Positions 34,566 through 43,700 of a stretch of 64,000 nucleotides of DNA are shown one piece after another. The position numbers and the translations under genes were made by a program. How positions within the stretch are numbered: the first letter of the stretch is position 1; each line of letters starts with the position of its first letter. The stretch is from Methylobacterium sp. BTF04 (GTDB lineage Bacteria > Pseudomonadota > Alphaproteobacteria > Rhizobiales > Beijerinckiaceae), in assembly GCF_010692745.1 (NCBI RefSeq), contig NZ_JAAHTB010000003.1:62001-126000 (forward strand), given 5' to 3'. The notes under the pieces were generated by a model that was given only the letters and a program-made list of their open reading frames with translations, made no database searches and was not told the origin of the DNA.

Positions 34566-36740
34566 CTAAAACCGGCCTGCCAGTGTCAGCCGTACCGCCG
34601 TCGGCTCCACCGGATGGAAGTGCTTATCGGCCACGCCCTCGGCCGCCTCTCCAGGCAGGCGCGACTGATAGAAATAGGTGATCTGGTCGGCCTTCGCGTT
34701 GGTGAGGTTGAGGATGTCGAGGGAGAGGCTGAACCCATTGTCGAAGTTGTAGCCGATGCGGCCGTTGAGCAGGGCGGTCGCCTTCGAGCGCGCCGAGTTG
34801 TCCTCGATGAGCGGACGTGGACCGAAGTACCGGAAGCGTAGGGATCCGAACCATCCCAGCGGCTCGCCGAACGTGATCCCAGCCGCCGCGATCGTGGTTG
34901 GCGCCTCGGGGATACGGTTGCCAACCGGGTCATAGGACGAGAACCGGGCGTTGGTGATGGTGAGGTCGCCATCGAGAGCGAGCCAGGGCGTGACCGTGTA
35001 GTGGTTGGTCCACTCGACGCCGAAGCGTCGGCTCGGGCGGCTCGGCTCGGTGGTGCCGGTGTCGCCCTGGAACAGATTCTCTGAAGCGAAGTCGAGCCGG
35101 AAGAGCGTGACCGCCGTCTCCAAGCCCGCGATCGAGCGGTTACGGATGCCGACCTCGTAGCCCTCCGAAGGCACGAGGAAGGGCGAGCGGGTGGTGTTGA
35201 ACAGCGAACTCGTCGGATCGACGGTCGCGGTGACGCCGCGCACGTCGTTCGAGTGGAAGCCGCCGCCGTAGTTCACGAACAACTCCGTATCGAACCACGG
35301 TCCGAGCACGAGGCCGAGCTTGGGGTTCGCGATGCTGTCGCGCGCCTTGCCGGAGTTGGCGGCCGTATCCGAGACCACATCGGCGTAATAGGTATCGACA
35401 CGGAAGCCGACGCTGGTGCGCAACCAGTCGGTCCAGCGCAGCCGGTTGTCGAAGTAGAACGCCCCGCTCGCCTCCAGCACCCGGTCATCGAGCACGGTGG
35501 AGAGGTAGCGGCGCTGTGCCGTGTTGAAGAGACCGACCCGGATGCTGTCGGTCCGTGTCTGGATGCCGATTTCGTTTTCCATGGGGAGGCCGAACAGGTC
35601 GCCCTTGAACACGCGTGAGACCTCACCGCCGCCGAGGATGCGCTGATCGACCTGGTGAAACTGGTCACCGTCGATGGGGTTGTTGAGGAAATACGTGAAG
35701 TCGTTGAACAGGTTCATCTGGTAGCGGATCACGTAGGCCGAGGCCCGCGTCACGCCACCCTCATCCGACTGGCTCCACCGCCCCGAAAGGGAGAACCGGC
35801 TGGTATCGCCGCCATCGGTCGGGTTGAGCGTGCCGAACCGGCCGATGATGCCTTCCGAAACCGCACGCTCGGGGATCTGGTTGGTGGCGGTCCAGCGTCC
35901 CGCATAGGCCATGCCGGTGACCGAGAACCCGTCGAGTTGGGTGCCTTGGCTGTAGCGGGCGACGCCGTTCACCTTCCGCAGGCGGTCGGGCACGTCCCAG
36001 GGGCCATCGTACGCCTGCGCCTCACCGGCGACGAGCAGGGTGCCTGCGCCGAGCGGCGCCGACGCGATCGTAAGCGCCCGCTTGTAGCCGAAGCTGCCGA
36101 AAGTGGTCAGCGCAACGTTGCGTTCGGTCTTGTCGAGGTAGTCGATCCGCACCGAACCGGCCGACGCGAAGTCACCGTCGCGCGCGAAGTACGGCCCTTT
36201 GTGGAATTCGACCCCGCCGACCAGCTCGGGGATCAGGAAGTTAAGATCGGCATAGCCCTGCCCGTGGGCGTGGGTGCGCATGTTCACCGGCATGCCGTCC
36301 ACGGTGAGCGCGAGGTCGGTGCCGTGGTCCAGGTTGAACCCGCGCAGGAAATACTGGTTGGCCTTCCCCTCTCCCGAGTGCTGCGTCACGATCAAGCCGG
36401 GGACGGCCTCCAACACCTCACCGGGGCGCGTGACGGGACGACTGTTGAGCGCCGCCCCACCGATGAAGCCCGCGCTTGCGGCGTCCACGGTTGCAAGCGC
36501 CCCGCCGATTCCCGTCACACCGCCAACGTAGCCCGAACTGGCGTTGGGCGTCGTGGCTATCGGAACATCCGACGTGACCGAGAGTTCGGACAGGCTCACC
36601 GCCTCGGGTGCGACCGGTTCCGCCCATGCGTTGCCGCCCCCTGCAAGCAGGAGGCTGGCCGCCGTGCAAAACACGGAATGCCGTAGGCGCGGACCTACAG
36701 GGTGCTGGCGGACGGCAAGGCGATCATTGGAGGTGCACAC
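34566..36740 (-). CDS. TonB-dependent outer-membrane receptor (probable nickel uptake)
   Basis: Encodes about 724 residues. After a signal peptide (RHSVFCTAASLLLAGGGNAWA) comes a plug domain: RPVTRPGEVLEAVPGLIVTQHSGEGKANQYFLRGFNLDHGTDLALTVDGMPVNMRTHAHGQGYADLNFLIPELVGGVEFHKGPYFA, then a 22-strand barrel ending in the terminal aromatic signature VRLTLAGRF. The substrate is inferred only from the neighbouring nikR. The start is uncertain: GTG at 36740 gives a reasonable signal peptide; GTG at 36815 would add 25 residues and cross an inverted repeat. No TonB/ExbBD genes are in the element, so it must use the host's energy-coupling proteins. Confidence 0.9.
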   Translation of the reverse strand: MCTSNDRLAVRQHPVGPRLRHSVFCTAASLLLAGGGNAWAEPVAPEAVSLSELSVTSDVPIATTPNASSGYVGGVTGIGGALATVDAASAGFIGGAALNSRPVTRPGEVLEAVPGLIVTQHSGEGKANQYFLRGFNLDHGTDLALTVDGMPVNMRTHAHGQGYADLNFLIPELVGGVEFHKGPYFARDGDFASAGSVRIDYLDKTERNVALTTFGSFGYKRALTIASAPLGAGTLLVAGEAQAYDGPWDVPDRLRKVNGVARYSQGTQLDGFSVTGMAYAGRWTATNQIPERAVSEGIIGRFGTLNPTDGGDTSRFSLSGRWSQSDEGGVTRASAYVIRYQMNLFNDFTYFLNNPIDGDQFHQVDQRILGGGEVSRVFKGDLFGLPMENEIGIQTRTDSIRVGLFNTAQRRYLSTVLDDRVLEASGAFYFDNRLRWTDWLRTSVGFRVDTYYADVVSDTAANSGKARDSIANPKLGLVLGPWFDTELFVNYGGGFHSNDVRGVTATVDPTSSLFNTTRSPFLVPSEGYEVGIRNRSIAGLETAVTLFRLDFASENLFQGDTGTTEPSRPSRRFGVEWTNHYTVTPWLALDGDLTITNARFSSYDPVGNRIPEAPTTIAAAGITFGEPLGWFGSLRFRYFGPRPLIEDNSARSKATALLNGRIGYNFDNGFSLSLDILNLTNAKADQITYFYQSRLPGEAAEGVADKHFHPVEPTAVRLTLAGRF

Positions 36741-36785
36741 CGGTGTTCCGGGGTAAGGGTGACGACATCCCTGACTTGGCACGCC

Positions 36786-36808
36786 TTGCGTAGGAGAAAC
36801 ATACGCAA
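36786..36808. promoter_or_regulatory. Inverted repeat upstream of the receptor gene (possible NikR operator)
   Basis: TTGCGTA (36786-36792) and TACGCAA (36802-36808) with a 9-base spacer, between nikR and the receptor. It differs from the E. coli NikR site (GTATGA half-sites 16 bases apart), so the assignment rests on position alone. Confidence 0.35.
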
Positions 36809-36862
36809 AGCTCACACTTCAGGATTATCGCCACCCGTGTTGCGCGCAGAGCAACATCCTGG

Positions 36863-37312
36863 TCAGTCAGCGGCACCGTCACCGTGCTGGTGATTGTGCC
36901 CGGCGTGCTCGCCGTCGCCTTCAGGGATCAGGTGCAGATGGCCGTAGCGCACACCACGTTGTGTGGTCACGGTGTCAGCATAGGTCTGCATGGCGGACAT
37001 CGACCCACGCAGGACGGCGACCTCAAGACAGTCGTCTCGCGTCAGATGGACGTGCATGCTGGCGACCGAAACACCATGGTGGTGCCCCTCGTCTGTCAGG
37101 CGGCGCGCCAAGTCGCGCGTGCCATGGCTGTAGACGTAGCTTAGGGCTCCGTAGAATGGGGTGTCGCCTGCAAGCGCCGCCTGTGATGGCGCGACCGCAT
37201 CACGGACGATATCGCGCACGGCCTCCGACCGGCTGCCGTAACCGCGTCGCTCGCAAAGCTCATCAACGGCAGCCAGCAAGTCGTCATCAATGGTGATCGT
37301 GATGCGCTGCAT
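36863..37312 (-). CDS. nikR: Nickel-responsive transcriptional regulator NikR
   Basis: Encodes 149 residues. The N-terminal ribbon-helix-helix (MQRITITIDDDLLAAVDELCERRGYGSRSEAVRDIVRDA) is followed by the ACT-like nickel domain with EGHHHGVSVASMHVHLTRDDCLEVAVLRG and QRGVRYGHLHLIPEG. His77, His87, His89 and Cys95 match the E. coli nickel ligands in position. A His-rich tail (HAGHNHQHGDG) may bind extra metal. NikR represses nickel importers when nickel is plentiful. The receptor gene begins about 120 bp downstream on the same strand, so the two may share a transcript or a regulated promoter. Confidence 0.94.
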   Translation of the reverse strand: MQRITITIDDDLLAAVDELCERRGYGSRSEAVRDIVRDAVAPSQAALAGDTPFYGALSYVYSHGTRDLARRLTDEGHHHGVSVASMHVHLTRDDCLEVAVLRGSMSAMQTYADTVTTQRGVRYGHLHLIPEGDGEHAGHNHQHGDGAAD

Positions 37313-37466
37313 GTCCGTCCTGTGCGCTAGTCAGCTGCCTTGGTAGGGGCATCGAAGCTTGGTGAACAGCCTGCGCGATGCACAGAGCCCGACAGTGATG
37401 TCACTCAAAATTTTCGCCACGGTGATAGTCGATACGTGAACCTTTTCGTCCGCTAGACTATGGTTT

Positions 37467-37558
37467 TACGGACAGTCGGGGAGGTATCCGTTTTGCCGTC
37501 CGTAAGGGTTGATTTATCCATACGGACATGCTTTCTTACGTACATAACCTGTACGGAC
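37467..37558. promoter_or_regulatory. res-like array upstream of the serine recombinase gene
   Basis: Four copies of the 7-mer TACGGAC or its complement start at 37467 (+), 37498 (-), 37521 (+) and 37552 (+). The first and second, and the third and fourth, are each exactly 31 bp apart. Such regularly spaced sites before a resolvase gene fit a res recombination/autoregulation region. A further TTACGGACAGTC, identical over 12 bases to the first site, lies at 30456-30467. Confidence 0.55.
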
Positions 37559-37571
37559 AGATCTTAGATTC

Positions 37572-38204
37572 ATGCAAACCATCTTGTACGCTCGCGTCTC
37601 GACCGCCGATCAAACGAGCGCGCACCAGCGAACCCTGGCCGAGAAGGCCGGCTTCAAGATCGATGAGGTGGTGGCGGACGAGGGCGTTTCGGGCATCACC
37701 ACCTGCCTCAGGGATAGGCCACAAGGCCGCCGGCTGTTCGACATGCTTCGGAGCGGCGACACCCTGGTCGTGCGCTGGGTGGACCGTCTGGGCCGGAATT
37801 ACGTGGACGTGTGCGATACAATCAGGGAGTTCATGAGGAGGGGGGTCATCATACGAACCGTCATCAACGGCCTGACCTTCGACGGGGCGACGACGGACCC
37901 GATGCAGCAGGCAGTCCGGGACGCGCTCATCGGGTTCATGGCGGCCACGGCGCAGGCGCAGGCTGAGGCCAACCGGATCACGCAACGGTCCGGCATCGAC
38001 CACGCCAAGGAGCGCGAGGGCGCCTATCGGGGCCGGAAGCCGAGCTTCACCAAGGCCGAGTTGGACGCGGTGAGGGACGGCCTTAGCCGAGGCGATGGCA
38101 TCAGTGGCATCGCAGCCGGTACAGGGCTCTCCCGCCAGACCATCTATCGCATCCGGGACACCCCCGCCGAGGCAGAAGCCGCGATCGCTCGTTGGACCCT
38201 GTGA
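37572..38204 (+). CDS. Serine recombinase (resolvase family)
   Basis: Encodes 210 residues. MQTILYARVSTADQTSAHQRTL carries the catalytic serine (Ser10 in ARVSTADQ); VVRWVDRLGRNYVDV and GLTFDGATTDPMQQAVRDALIGFMAATAQAQAEANRITQRSGIDHAK complete the catalytic domain and E-helix; the C-terminal KAELDAVRDGLSRGDGISGIAAGTGLSRQTIYRIR is a Hin/resolvase-type helix-turn-helix. It could resolve element multimers or invert DNA. A regular array of binding-site-like repeats lies directly upstream. Confidence 0.93.
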   Translation: MQTILYARVSTADQTSAHQRTLAEKAGFKIDEVVADEGVSGITTCLRDRPQGRRLFDMLRSGDTLVVRWVDRLGRNYVDVCDTIREFMRRGVIIRTVINGLTFDGATTDPMQQAVRDALIGFMAATAQAQAEANRITQRSGIDHAKEREGAYRGRKPSFTKAELDAVRDGLSRGDGISGIAAGTGLSRQTIYRIRDTPAEAEAAIARWTL

Positions 38205-38226
38205 TCGGCATCATGCGCAAGGTCGG

Positions 38227-39795
38227 TCAAGCGGCCAAAGAGGATCGCTTGACCGATTGTCGCCGAAGGGGACGAGGGCGGGCCTTCGGTAGGGGCAGGG
38301 CGTTCAGCGCGTCTCGCTCCCTCTCGTAGGCAGCTAGGATCGCCTCACACCACGCCTCCATCCCTTCCGCTTTGAAGTCGATGCGCTGCGCCATGTCGTA
38401 GTGAAGGCGCGTAACGGGGGCTCGCTTTTCTCGCTCGTCCTGGGCCTTGTTGTTCGTGTGGTCCAAGATGGCGCTGGCAATCCCGCCCATCCTTCGCTCA
38501 CCGAGCCAGGTGGCCAAGGCACGTCGCGTATCGTGAGGCGTCCATCGCCGAATGCCATGCTGTTCGAAAAGGTTGTCCCGAACCGCTCGATCCCCCTTGC
38601 CGTTCACAAGCCCCTGAAGGCGCGCCAGGAGCTGGTTTATGGCCTCGGGGGCGATGTGCTTCGCACCGCGCCGAGACGGAAAAAGAACGGGTCTGGATTC
38701 TCCAACACGCTCGGCGGCATCCTCGCGCCAGTAGCGGTCCATCGCGTCCCAGGCGGTCGGAGGAATAGGCAGGGCATGGGGTAGCCCGGACTTCATGACG
38801 GCACCCGTCCAGCCCATCACTCTCCATCCAGGGCGCTTCGGATCCTCTAGGGGCACACAGGAAGCCACCTCGGTCTTGGTGAGTGCCCCCGTCCGCTGGC
38901 CGGTGAGGATGACGGCCCAGAGAGCGCCGAGGGCGCCGGGGCTGGTCGCGTGTTCAGTTTGCCCCAGTGAGCGATGTCGCTCGGCCAAGGCGAGCGTTCG
39001 CGCAAGTTCCTCAACGGTCGGAACGTGGTCCTTCTTGCCCGGCTGGTAATCCACCTGGCACCGCTCCCACCAGGGAAAATCGACCTTCACGAGACGGCAG
39101 CGCCGGGCCTCCTGTTTCCATCCCCATGCCATCGCCTCGCCGAACTGACGCATCACACGCTTGGCTGCGCTACGTGCCACCGTGTCGAGAACCTCGTCCC
39201 GGACTCTGAGAAGTTCGTTGAGGTTGAGGTTGGCGACCGTCTGCCAACCAAGGCGGTCGAGTTCAGGATGCCGGAGGTAGCGCTCGTATTGTGGACGGTA
39301 GGTATCCTTCAGTTTCGGCATCTTCCACGCGAGGAATTTCTCGCGGAGGTCAGCCCAGGTCCATGGGCCGTTGCGAAGGCGATCTTCCTCGTTGGGCTCC
39401 TCGACCGCCTCGGGCCACGCCACATTGAGGGCATGTGCCTCGTCCCCGCCGGTGCGCTTTAGGACGCTCTCGAATGCATGAAGCTCAAGCTTGGGATCGT
39501 GCCAGGTCGCGCCTGCGAGAGCGAGACGTGCCCTTTCAGCCTGGTCGCGCGCCTGAGCCAGGGTAATCACGGACGCATCGCCGATCCGAAGCGTGCCTGC
39601 CTTGCCCTTCCGCAACCACGTTGCGGATCGGCGCGTGACGCGGAGAACAAGTCCCGTGCAGGCCTCATCCACCATGTCCAGACCGCGTCCTGGCACCTCC
39701 CCCTTCGCGATGAGCGACCGGGCGCGGATAACATGTCCCGCGGTCAACTTGCAGCGCTCACGGGCGTAGGACCCCCGTCCCTCGGGCTTGGCCAT
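38227..39795 (-). CDS. int: Tyrosine integrase of the element
   Basis: Encodes 522 residues. The C-terminal catalytic domain contains ILTGQRTGAL (Arg301), TPHDTRRALATWLGE (His421, Arg424), ILDHTNNK (His446) and THYD-like RLHYDMAQ (Tyr466), a complete set apart from a lysine not located by eye. The N-terminal region contains a DUF4102-like arm-binding domain (LTAGHVIRARSL...GLVLRVTRRSATW...LRIGDASVITLAQARDQAERAR) as in P4-type integrases that use tRNA genes. It lies at the right end, with paired GGATACCA sites immediately upstream that may also control its expression. Confidence 0.93.
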   Translation of the reverse strand: MAKPEGRGSYARERCKLTAGHVIRARSLIAKGEVPGRGLDMVDEACTGLVLRVTRRSATWLRKGKAGTLRIGDASVITLAQARDQAERARLALAGATWHDPKLELHAFESVLKRTGGDEAHALNVAWPEAVEEPNEEDRLRNGPWTWADLREKFLAWKMPKLKDTYRPQYERYLRHPELDRLGWQTVANLNLNELLRVRDEVLDTVARSAAKRVMRQFGEAMAWGWKQEARRCRLVKVDFPWWERCQVDYQPGKKDHVPTVEELARTLALAERHRSLGQTEHATSPGALGALWAVILTGQRTGALTKTEVASCVPLEDPKRPGWRVMGWTGAVMKSGLPHALPIPPTAWDAMDRYWREDAAERVGESRPVLFPSRRGAKHIAPEAINQLLARLQGLVNGKGDRAVRDNLFEQHGIRRWTPHDTRRALATWLGERRMGGIASAILDHTNNKAQDEREKRAPVTRLHYDMAQRIDFKAEGMEAWCEAILAAYERERDALNALPLPKARPRPLRRQSVKRSSLAA

Positions 39796-39809
39796 TTAGG
39801 ATGCTCCGG

Positions 39810-39833
39810 CTGGATACCACCGGGATACCAACC
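39810..39833. repeat. Right integrase arm-type site candidate
   Basis: Two GGATACCA copies 11 bp apart, in the same orientation and nearly the same context as 30401-30423. They overlap the region where the integrase promoter must lie (start codon at 39795). Confidence 0.65.
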
Positions 39834-39842
39834 GCAGTATTC

Positions 39843-39860
39843 CCCCTTCCGCAAGGGGGC
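39843..39860. terminator. Hairpin near the right end of the element
   Basis: CCCCCTT / AAGGGGG with loop CCGC, 90 bp inside the right attachment site. It could insulate the element from the flank; there is no T-run. Confidence 0.4.
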
Positions 39861-39950
39861 GGGTACGGGAATCCGTAGAAAATCATCTATGCATCAATGG
39901 TTTGGTGAACGATCCCCAGGCGGCCCGTAGAGGCTTCAAACGCAATCGGT

Positions 39951-40000
39951 CAGCCTTCCAAGCTGAATACCCGGGTTCGATTCCCGGTACCCGCTCCACT
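39951..40000 (+). repeat. Right attachment site (partial tRNA-Gly copy)
   Basis: Exact copy of 30274-30323: the tRNA-Gly 3' part without the 5' half. It marks the right boundary of the element. Confidence 0.95.
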
Positions 40001-40170
40001 TTCCCTATTCCAGTGTTCCCTCTGTCTGCGTGGCTCGACGGGTTGAGTCGCGTGTGGCCGTTACGGCGCTGGCCGGCATCGTCGTGCACTACGTCCGGGA
40101 ACGCTTCGGACCCGCCAGAGGCCATCGCAGCGGCGATCCCCTCGCGCCGGAAAAGCTCGGCGATGCGGGA

Positions 40171-40629
40171 TCAGTTGGTCTTCTTGAGAAACATCCTCAG
40201 GGAGAAACTCGACTGGATCCGCGCCACGCCGGGCACCTTGGTGAGTTCCCCGATCACGGTCTGGTAATGGTCGAGCGAGCGGACGGCGGCCCGCAACAGG
40301 TAATCAGCGCTTCCCGACGTCAGGTAGCCTTCGAGCACCTCGGGCATGCGCGCGACTCGGATTTCGAATTCGCGCAGGACGTCCTCGACCTGGCGCTCGA
40401 GCGTCACCGAGATGAAGGCGGTCATGCCGCCGATCAGCTTGGCCTCGTCGAGGACGGCGACGTATTTGAGGATGTAGCCTTCGGCTTCGAGACGGCGGAC
40501 CCGGCGCAGGGTCGGCGTCAGGCTCAGGCCGATCGCGTCGGCGACCTCCTGTCCGCTCTTGCGGCCGTCGCGCGCCAGCTCATCCAGGATCTTGCGATCG
40601 TACCCGTCTATCGAGCGGTCTTGGCGCAT
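40171..40629 (-). CDS. Lrp/AsnC-type transcriptional regulator
   Basis: Encodes 152 residues from MRQDRSIDGYDRKILDEL. The AsnC-type helix-turn-helix (DELARDGRKSGQEVADAIGLSLTPTLRRVRRLEAEGYILKYVAVLD) is followed by the ligand-binding RAM domain (MTAFISVTLERQVEDVLREFEIRVARMPEVLEGYLTSGSADYLLRAAVRSLDHYQTVIGELTKVPGVARIQSSFSLRMFLKKT). It diverges from the large amino acid catabolic operon, so it is the likely local regulator responding to an amino acid or its keto acid. Confidence 0.92.
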   Translation of the reverse strand: MRQDRSIDGYDRKILDELARDGRKSGQEVADAIGLSLTPTLRRVRRLEAEGYILKYVAVLDEAKLIGGMTAFISVTLERQVEDVLREFEIRVARMPEVLEGYLTSGSADYLLRAAVRSLDHYQTVIGELTKVPGVARIQSSFSLRMFLKKTN

Positions 40630-40766
40630 TCCAACTAACGATACCCGATCCCTGGTCCGATCCACCTAATCCACGCCGCGCGGCGGCGTCAATTTGGTTC
40701 CCGCCGTCGCTCCGCAAAGCCTAGCTTCCGGCCCGGCGGAGCGGACCGCCCGAGGGCGTCGAGGCG

Positions 40767-43700
40767 ATGACGGTTGGAGCGGGCGGGAACGGGGCGAGCG
40801 AGACCGCGCCGAACACCCGCGTCACGAGCCTCGAACAGATTTACAACGCCGTCGACGGCCCGACCTTCATGACCGGCATCCAGGCGCTGGTCCGCCTGCC
40901 GCTGATGCAGCGCCGCTTCGACCGCCACGCCGGCCACGACACGGCCGGCCTCGTCTCGGGCTATCGCGGATCGCCCCTCGGGGCCTACGACCAGCAGCTC
41001 TGGAAGGCCAAGAGCTTCCTCGACGACCACGACGTGGTGTTCCAGCCGGGCCTCAACGAGGATCTCGCGGCCACCGCGCTCTGGGGCGCGCAGATGCACC
41101 GCGCCTACGGCCCGACGCGCGTCGAGGGCGTGTTCGGGATCTGGTACGGCAAGGGGCCGGGGGTGGACCGCTCGGGCGACGTCTTCCGCACCGCCAACGT
41201 CCTCGGGACGTCGCCGCTCGGCGGGGTGCTGGCGGTGGCGGGCGACGACCATGCGGCCCAATCCTCGATGTACCCGCACCAGACCGACGGGATCTTCCGC
41301 TCGGTGATGATGCCGGTGCTCCAGCCGGCCGATGTCGGGGAGATCCTCTCACTCGGGATGGCGGGCATCGCCCTGTCGCGCTTCAGCGGCCTGTGGGTGG
41401 CGCTGAAGACGGTGGCGGAGGTGGTCGAGAGCGCCGCCTCCTTCACGCTTCCCGACGCCCATCCCCGCTTCCTCGCCCCGGCCGCGATGGTGCCCGGCCA
41501 CGGCCTCAACTGGGATCCGCGGATCACGTGGCCGGGGCAGCGGGCGGAGTTGGAGCGGCGCCTCGTCGAGGAGCGCCTGCCCGCCGCAATCGCCTGGGCG
41601 GCAGCGAACGGAATCGACCGGCCCATCATCCGGGCGGCGTCGACCCGTCTCTGCGTGGTCACGGTGGGAAAGGCGCACCAGGACCTGATGCAGGCCCTGA
41701 ACAATCTCGGGCTGACGCCGGCGGCCGCGAGCGCCCTCGGCGTCTCGGTCTACAAGGTCGCGATGAGCTGGCCGCTCGACACCGGCAGCCTGCTCGCCTT
41801 CGCCGAGGGCTGCGAGGAGATCCTCGTGGTCGAGGAGAAGGCGCCGACGGTCGAGGAGCAGATCAAGCACGCCCTCTATCACCGCCCGGCCGAGCGTCGG
41901 CCGCGGGTGACGGGGCGGACCGACGAGACCGGTGCCCCGCTCCTGCCCACGGTCATGGAATTCTCCGCGGCCATGGTGGCCCGTGTCCTCGCCGGCCGCC
42001 TTCCGGATCGCGAGACCGGCCGGCAGCTGGCGGCCAGGGTCGATGCGGCCGCGGCCCGGAACAGGCCCGAAAACGTCGTTCCCTTTCCCCAGCGCACACC
42101 GTTCTTCTGCCCCGGCTGCCCGCACAATTCCTCGACGAAGACGCCGGAGGGGTCGATCAGCGGCGGCGGCATCGGCTGCCACGTCATGGCGCTGTCCCAG
42201 CCGTCGCTGAAGACGGCCACCTTCAGCCAGATGGGCGGCGAGGGCGCGCAGTGGATGGGCGCGGCCCCGTTCTCGCAGACGCCGCACATCTTCCAGAACC
42301 TCGGCGACGGCACCTACCAGCATTCCGGCCTGCTCGCGATCCGCGCGGCGGTGGCGGCCAGGACGCCGATCACCTTCAAGATCCTGTTCAACGACGCGGT
42401 GGCTATGACCGGCGGCCAGCCCGCCGAGGGCGCCCCGACCCCGGCCGCGCTGGCCCGCCAGCTCGCCGCCGAGGGCGTCGGCGACATCCGTCTCGTCGGC
42501 GACGAGCCCGCGACCTTGGAAAATGCGGCCGACCTCGGGGCGGGGACGCGGGTGCATCACCGCGACGAGCTCGACGCCGTTCAGCGCGAGCTGCGGACCC
42601 GGCCGGGCGTCACCGCCATCGTCTACGTGCAGACCTGCGCGGCCGAGAAGCGGCGGCGGCGCAAGCGGAAACAGCTCGTGGACCCGGACCGCCGCCTCTT
42701 CATCAACCCGCGCGTCTGCGAGGGCTGCGGCGACTGCTCGGTCCAGTCGAACTGCATCGCGGTGGAGCCGCTGGAGACGCCGTTCGGGACCAAGCGGCGG
42801 ATCAACCAGTCGAGCTGCAACAAGGACTTCTCCTGCGTGAAGGGGTTCTGCCCGAGCTTCGTCGAGCTCGAAGGCCCGATCCTGCGCAACCCCGACGGCG
42901 ACCGGATCGCCGCGTACGAGACCCGCGCTGTCCGCGCCCTGACCGATCCCGCCATCCCCGCGCTCCAGGGCGTGATGAACGTCTACATCGCCGGCATCGG
43001 CGGGCTCGGCGTCCTGACCCTGGGGGCGCTGCTCGGGACGGCCGCGCATCTCGCCGGCCTGCGGGCGACGGTGCTCGATTTCACCGGTCTCGCCCAGAAG
43101 AACGGCGCCGTGGTCAGTCAGGTCCGGATCGCCGCGCCCGACCGGGCGATCGACGCGGTCCGCATCGGCGAGGGCGACATCGACCTGATGCTGGCCACCG
43201 ACAGCCTCGTGGCCGTCTCCGCCGACGGGCAGCGCAAGTTCGCCCCCGGACGCACCGCGGTCGTGGTCAACACCGACGAGACGCCGACGGCCGCCATCGT
43301 CACCGACCGCGACGCCCGGCTGCCGACGCGGCGCATCGTCGACACCCTCGTCGCCCGGGCGGGCGAGGCCCATACCCTGCGCGCCACGGCGCTGTCGCAG
43401 GCCCTGTTCGGCGACCCGATCGCCGCCAACGTGATGCTGGTCGGCTACGCGTGGCAGAAGGGCCTGGTACCGATGCCGCTCTCGGCGCTCCACGGCGCCA
43501 TCGCGGCCAACGGCACGGCGGTGTCCCTCAACACCCGCGCGCTGGCCTGGGGGCGGCTCGCGGCGACGGATCTCGCCGGGGTCGAGAAGATCGCCGGCCT
43601 CGCGCCGGCCGCCCCGCAGAGCGAGACGGTCGCCGAGGTCGTGGCCCGCAACGCCGCCGATCTCGTCGCCTATCAGGATGCGGCCTATGCCGGGCGTTAT

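Larger units (their letters stand above)
30274..40000. mobile_element. Integrative mobilizable element inserted in tRNA-Gly
   Basis: A 9.7-kb element bounded by a 50-bp perfect direct repeat. In order it carries a relaxase (-) with an embedded ORF, MobC (-), an oriT candidate, an HUH Rep-like protein (-), a TonB-dependent receptor (-), NikR (-), a serine recombinase (+) and a tyrosine integrase (-) reading away from the right end. There are no type IV secretion genes, so transfer would need a helper. Composition is uneven: the centre of the Rep-like gene is AT-rich, the rest resembles the host. The intact integrase, attachment sites and mobilisation genes suggest it may still be active. Confidence 0.88.

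Noticed and set aside
36786..36808. Assigning this repeat as a definite NikR box
   Set aside because: Half-sites and spacing differ from the known GTATGA-N16-TCATAC consensus, so only a candidate is reported.
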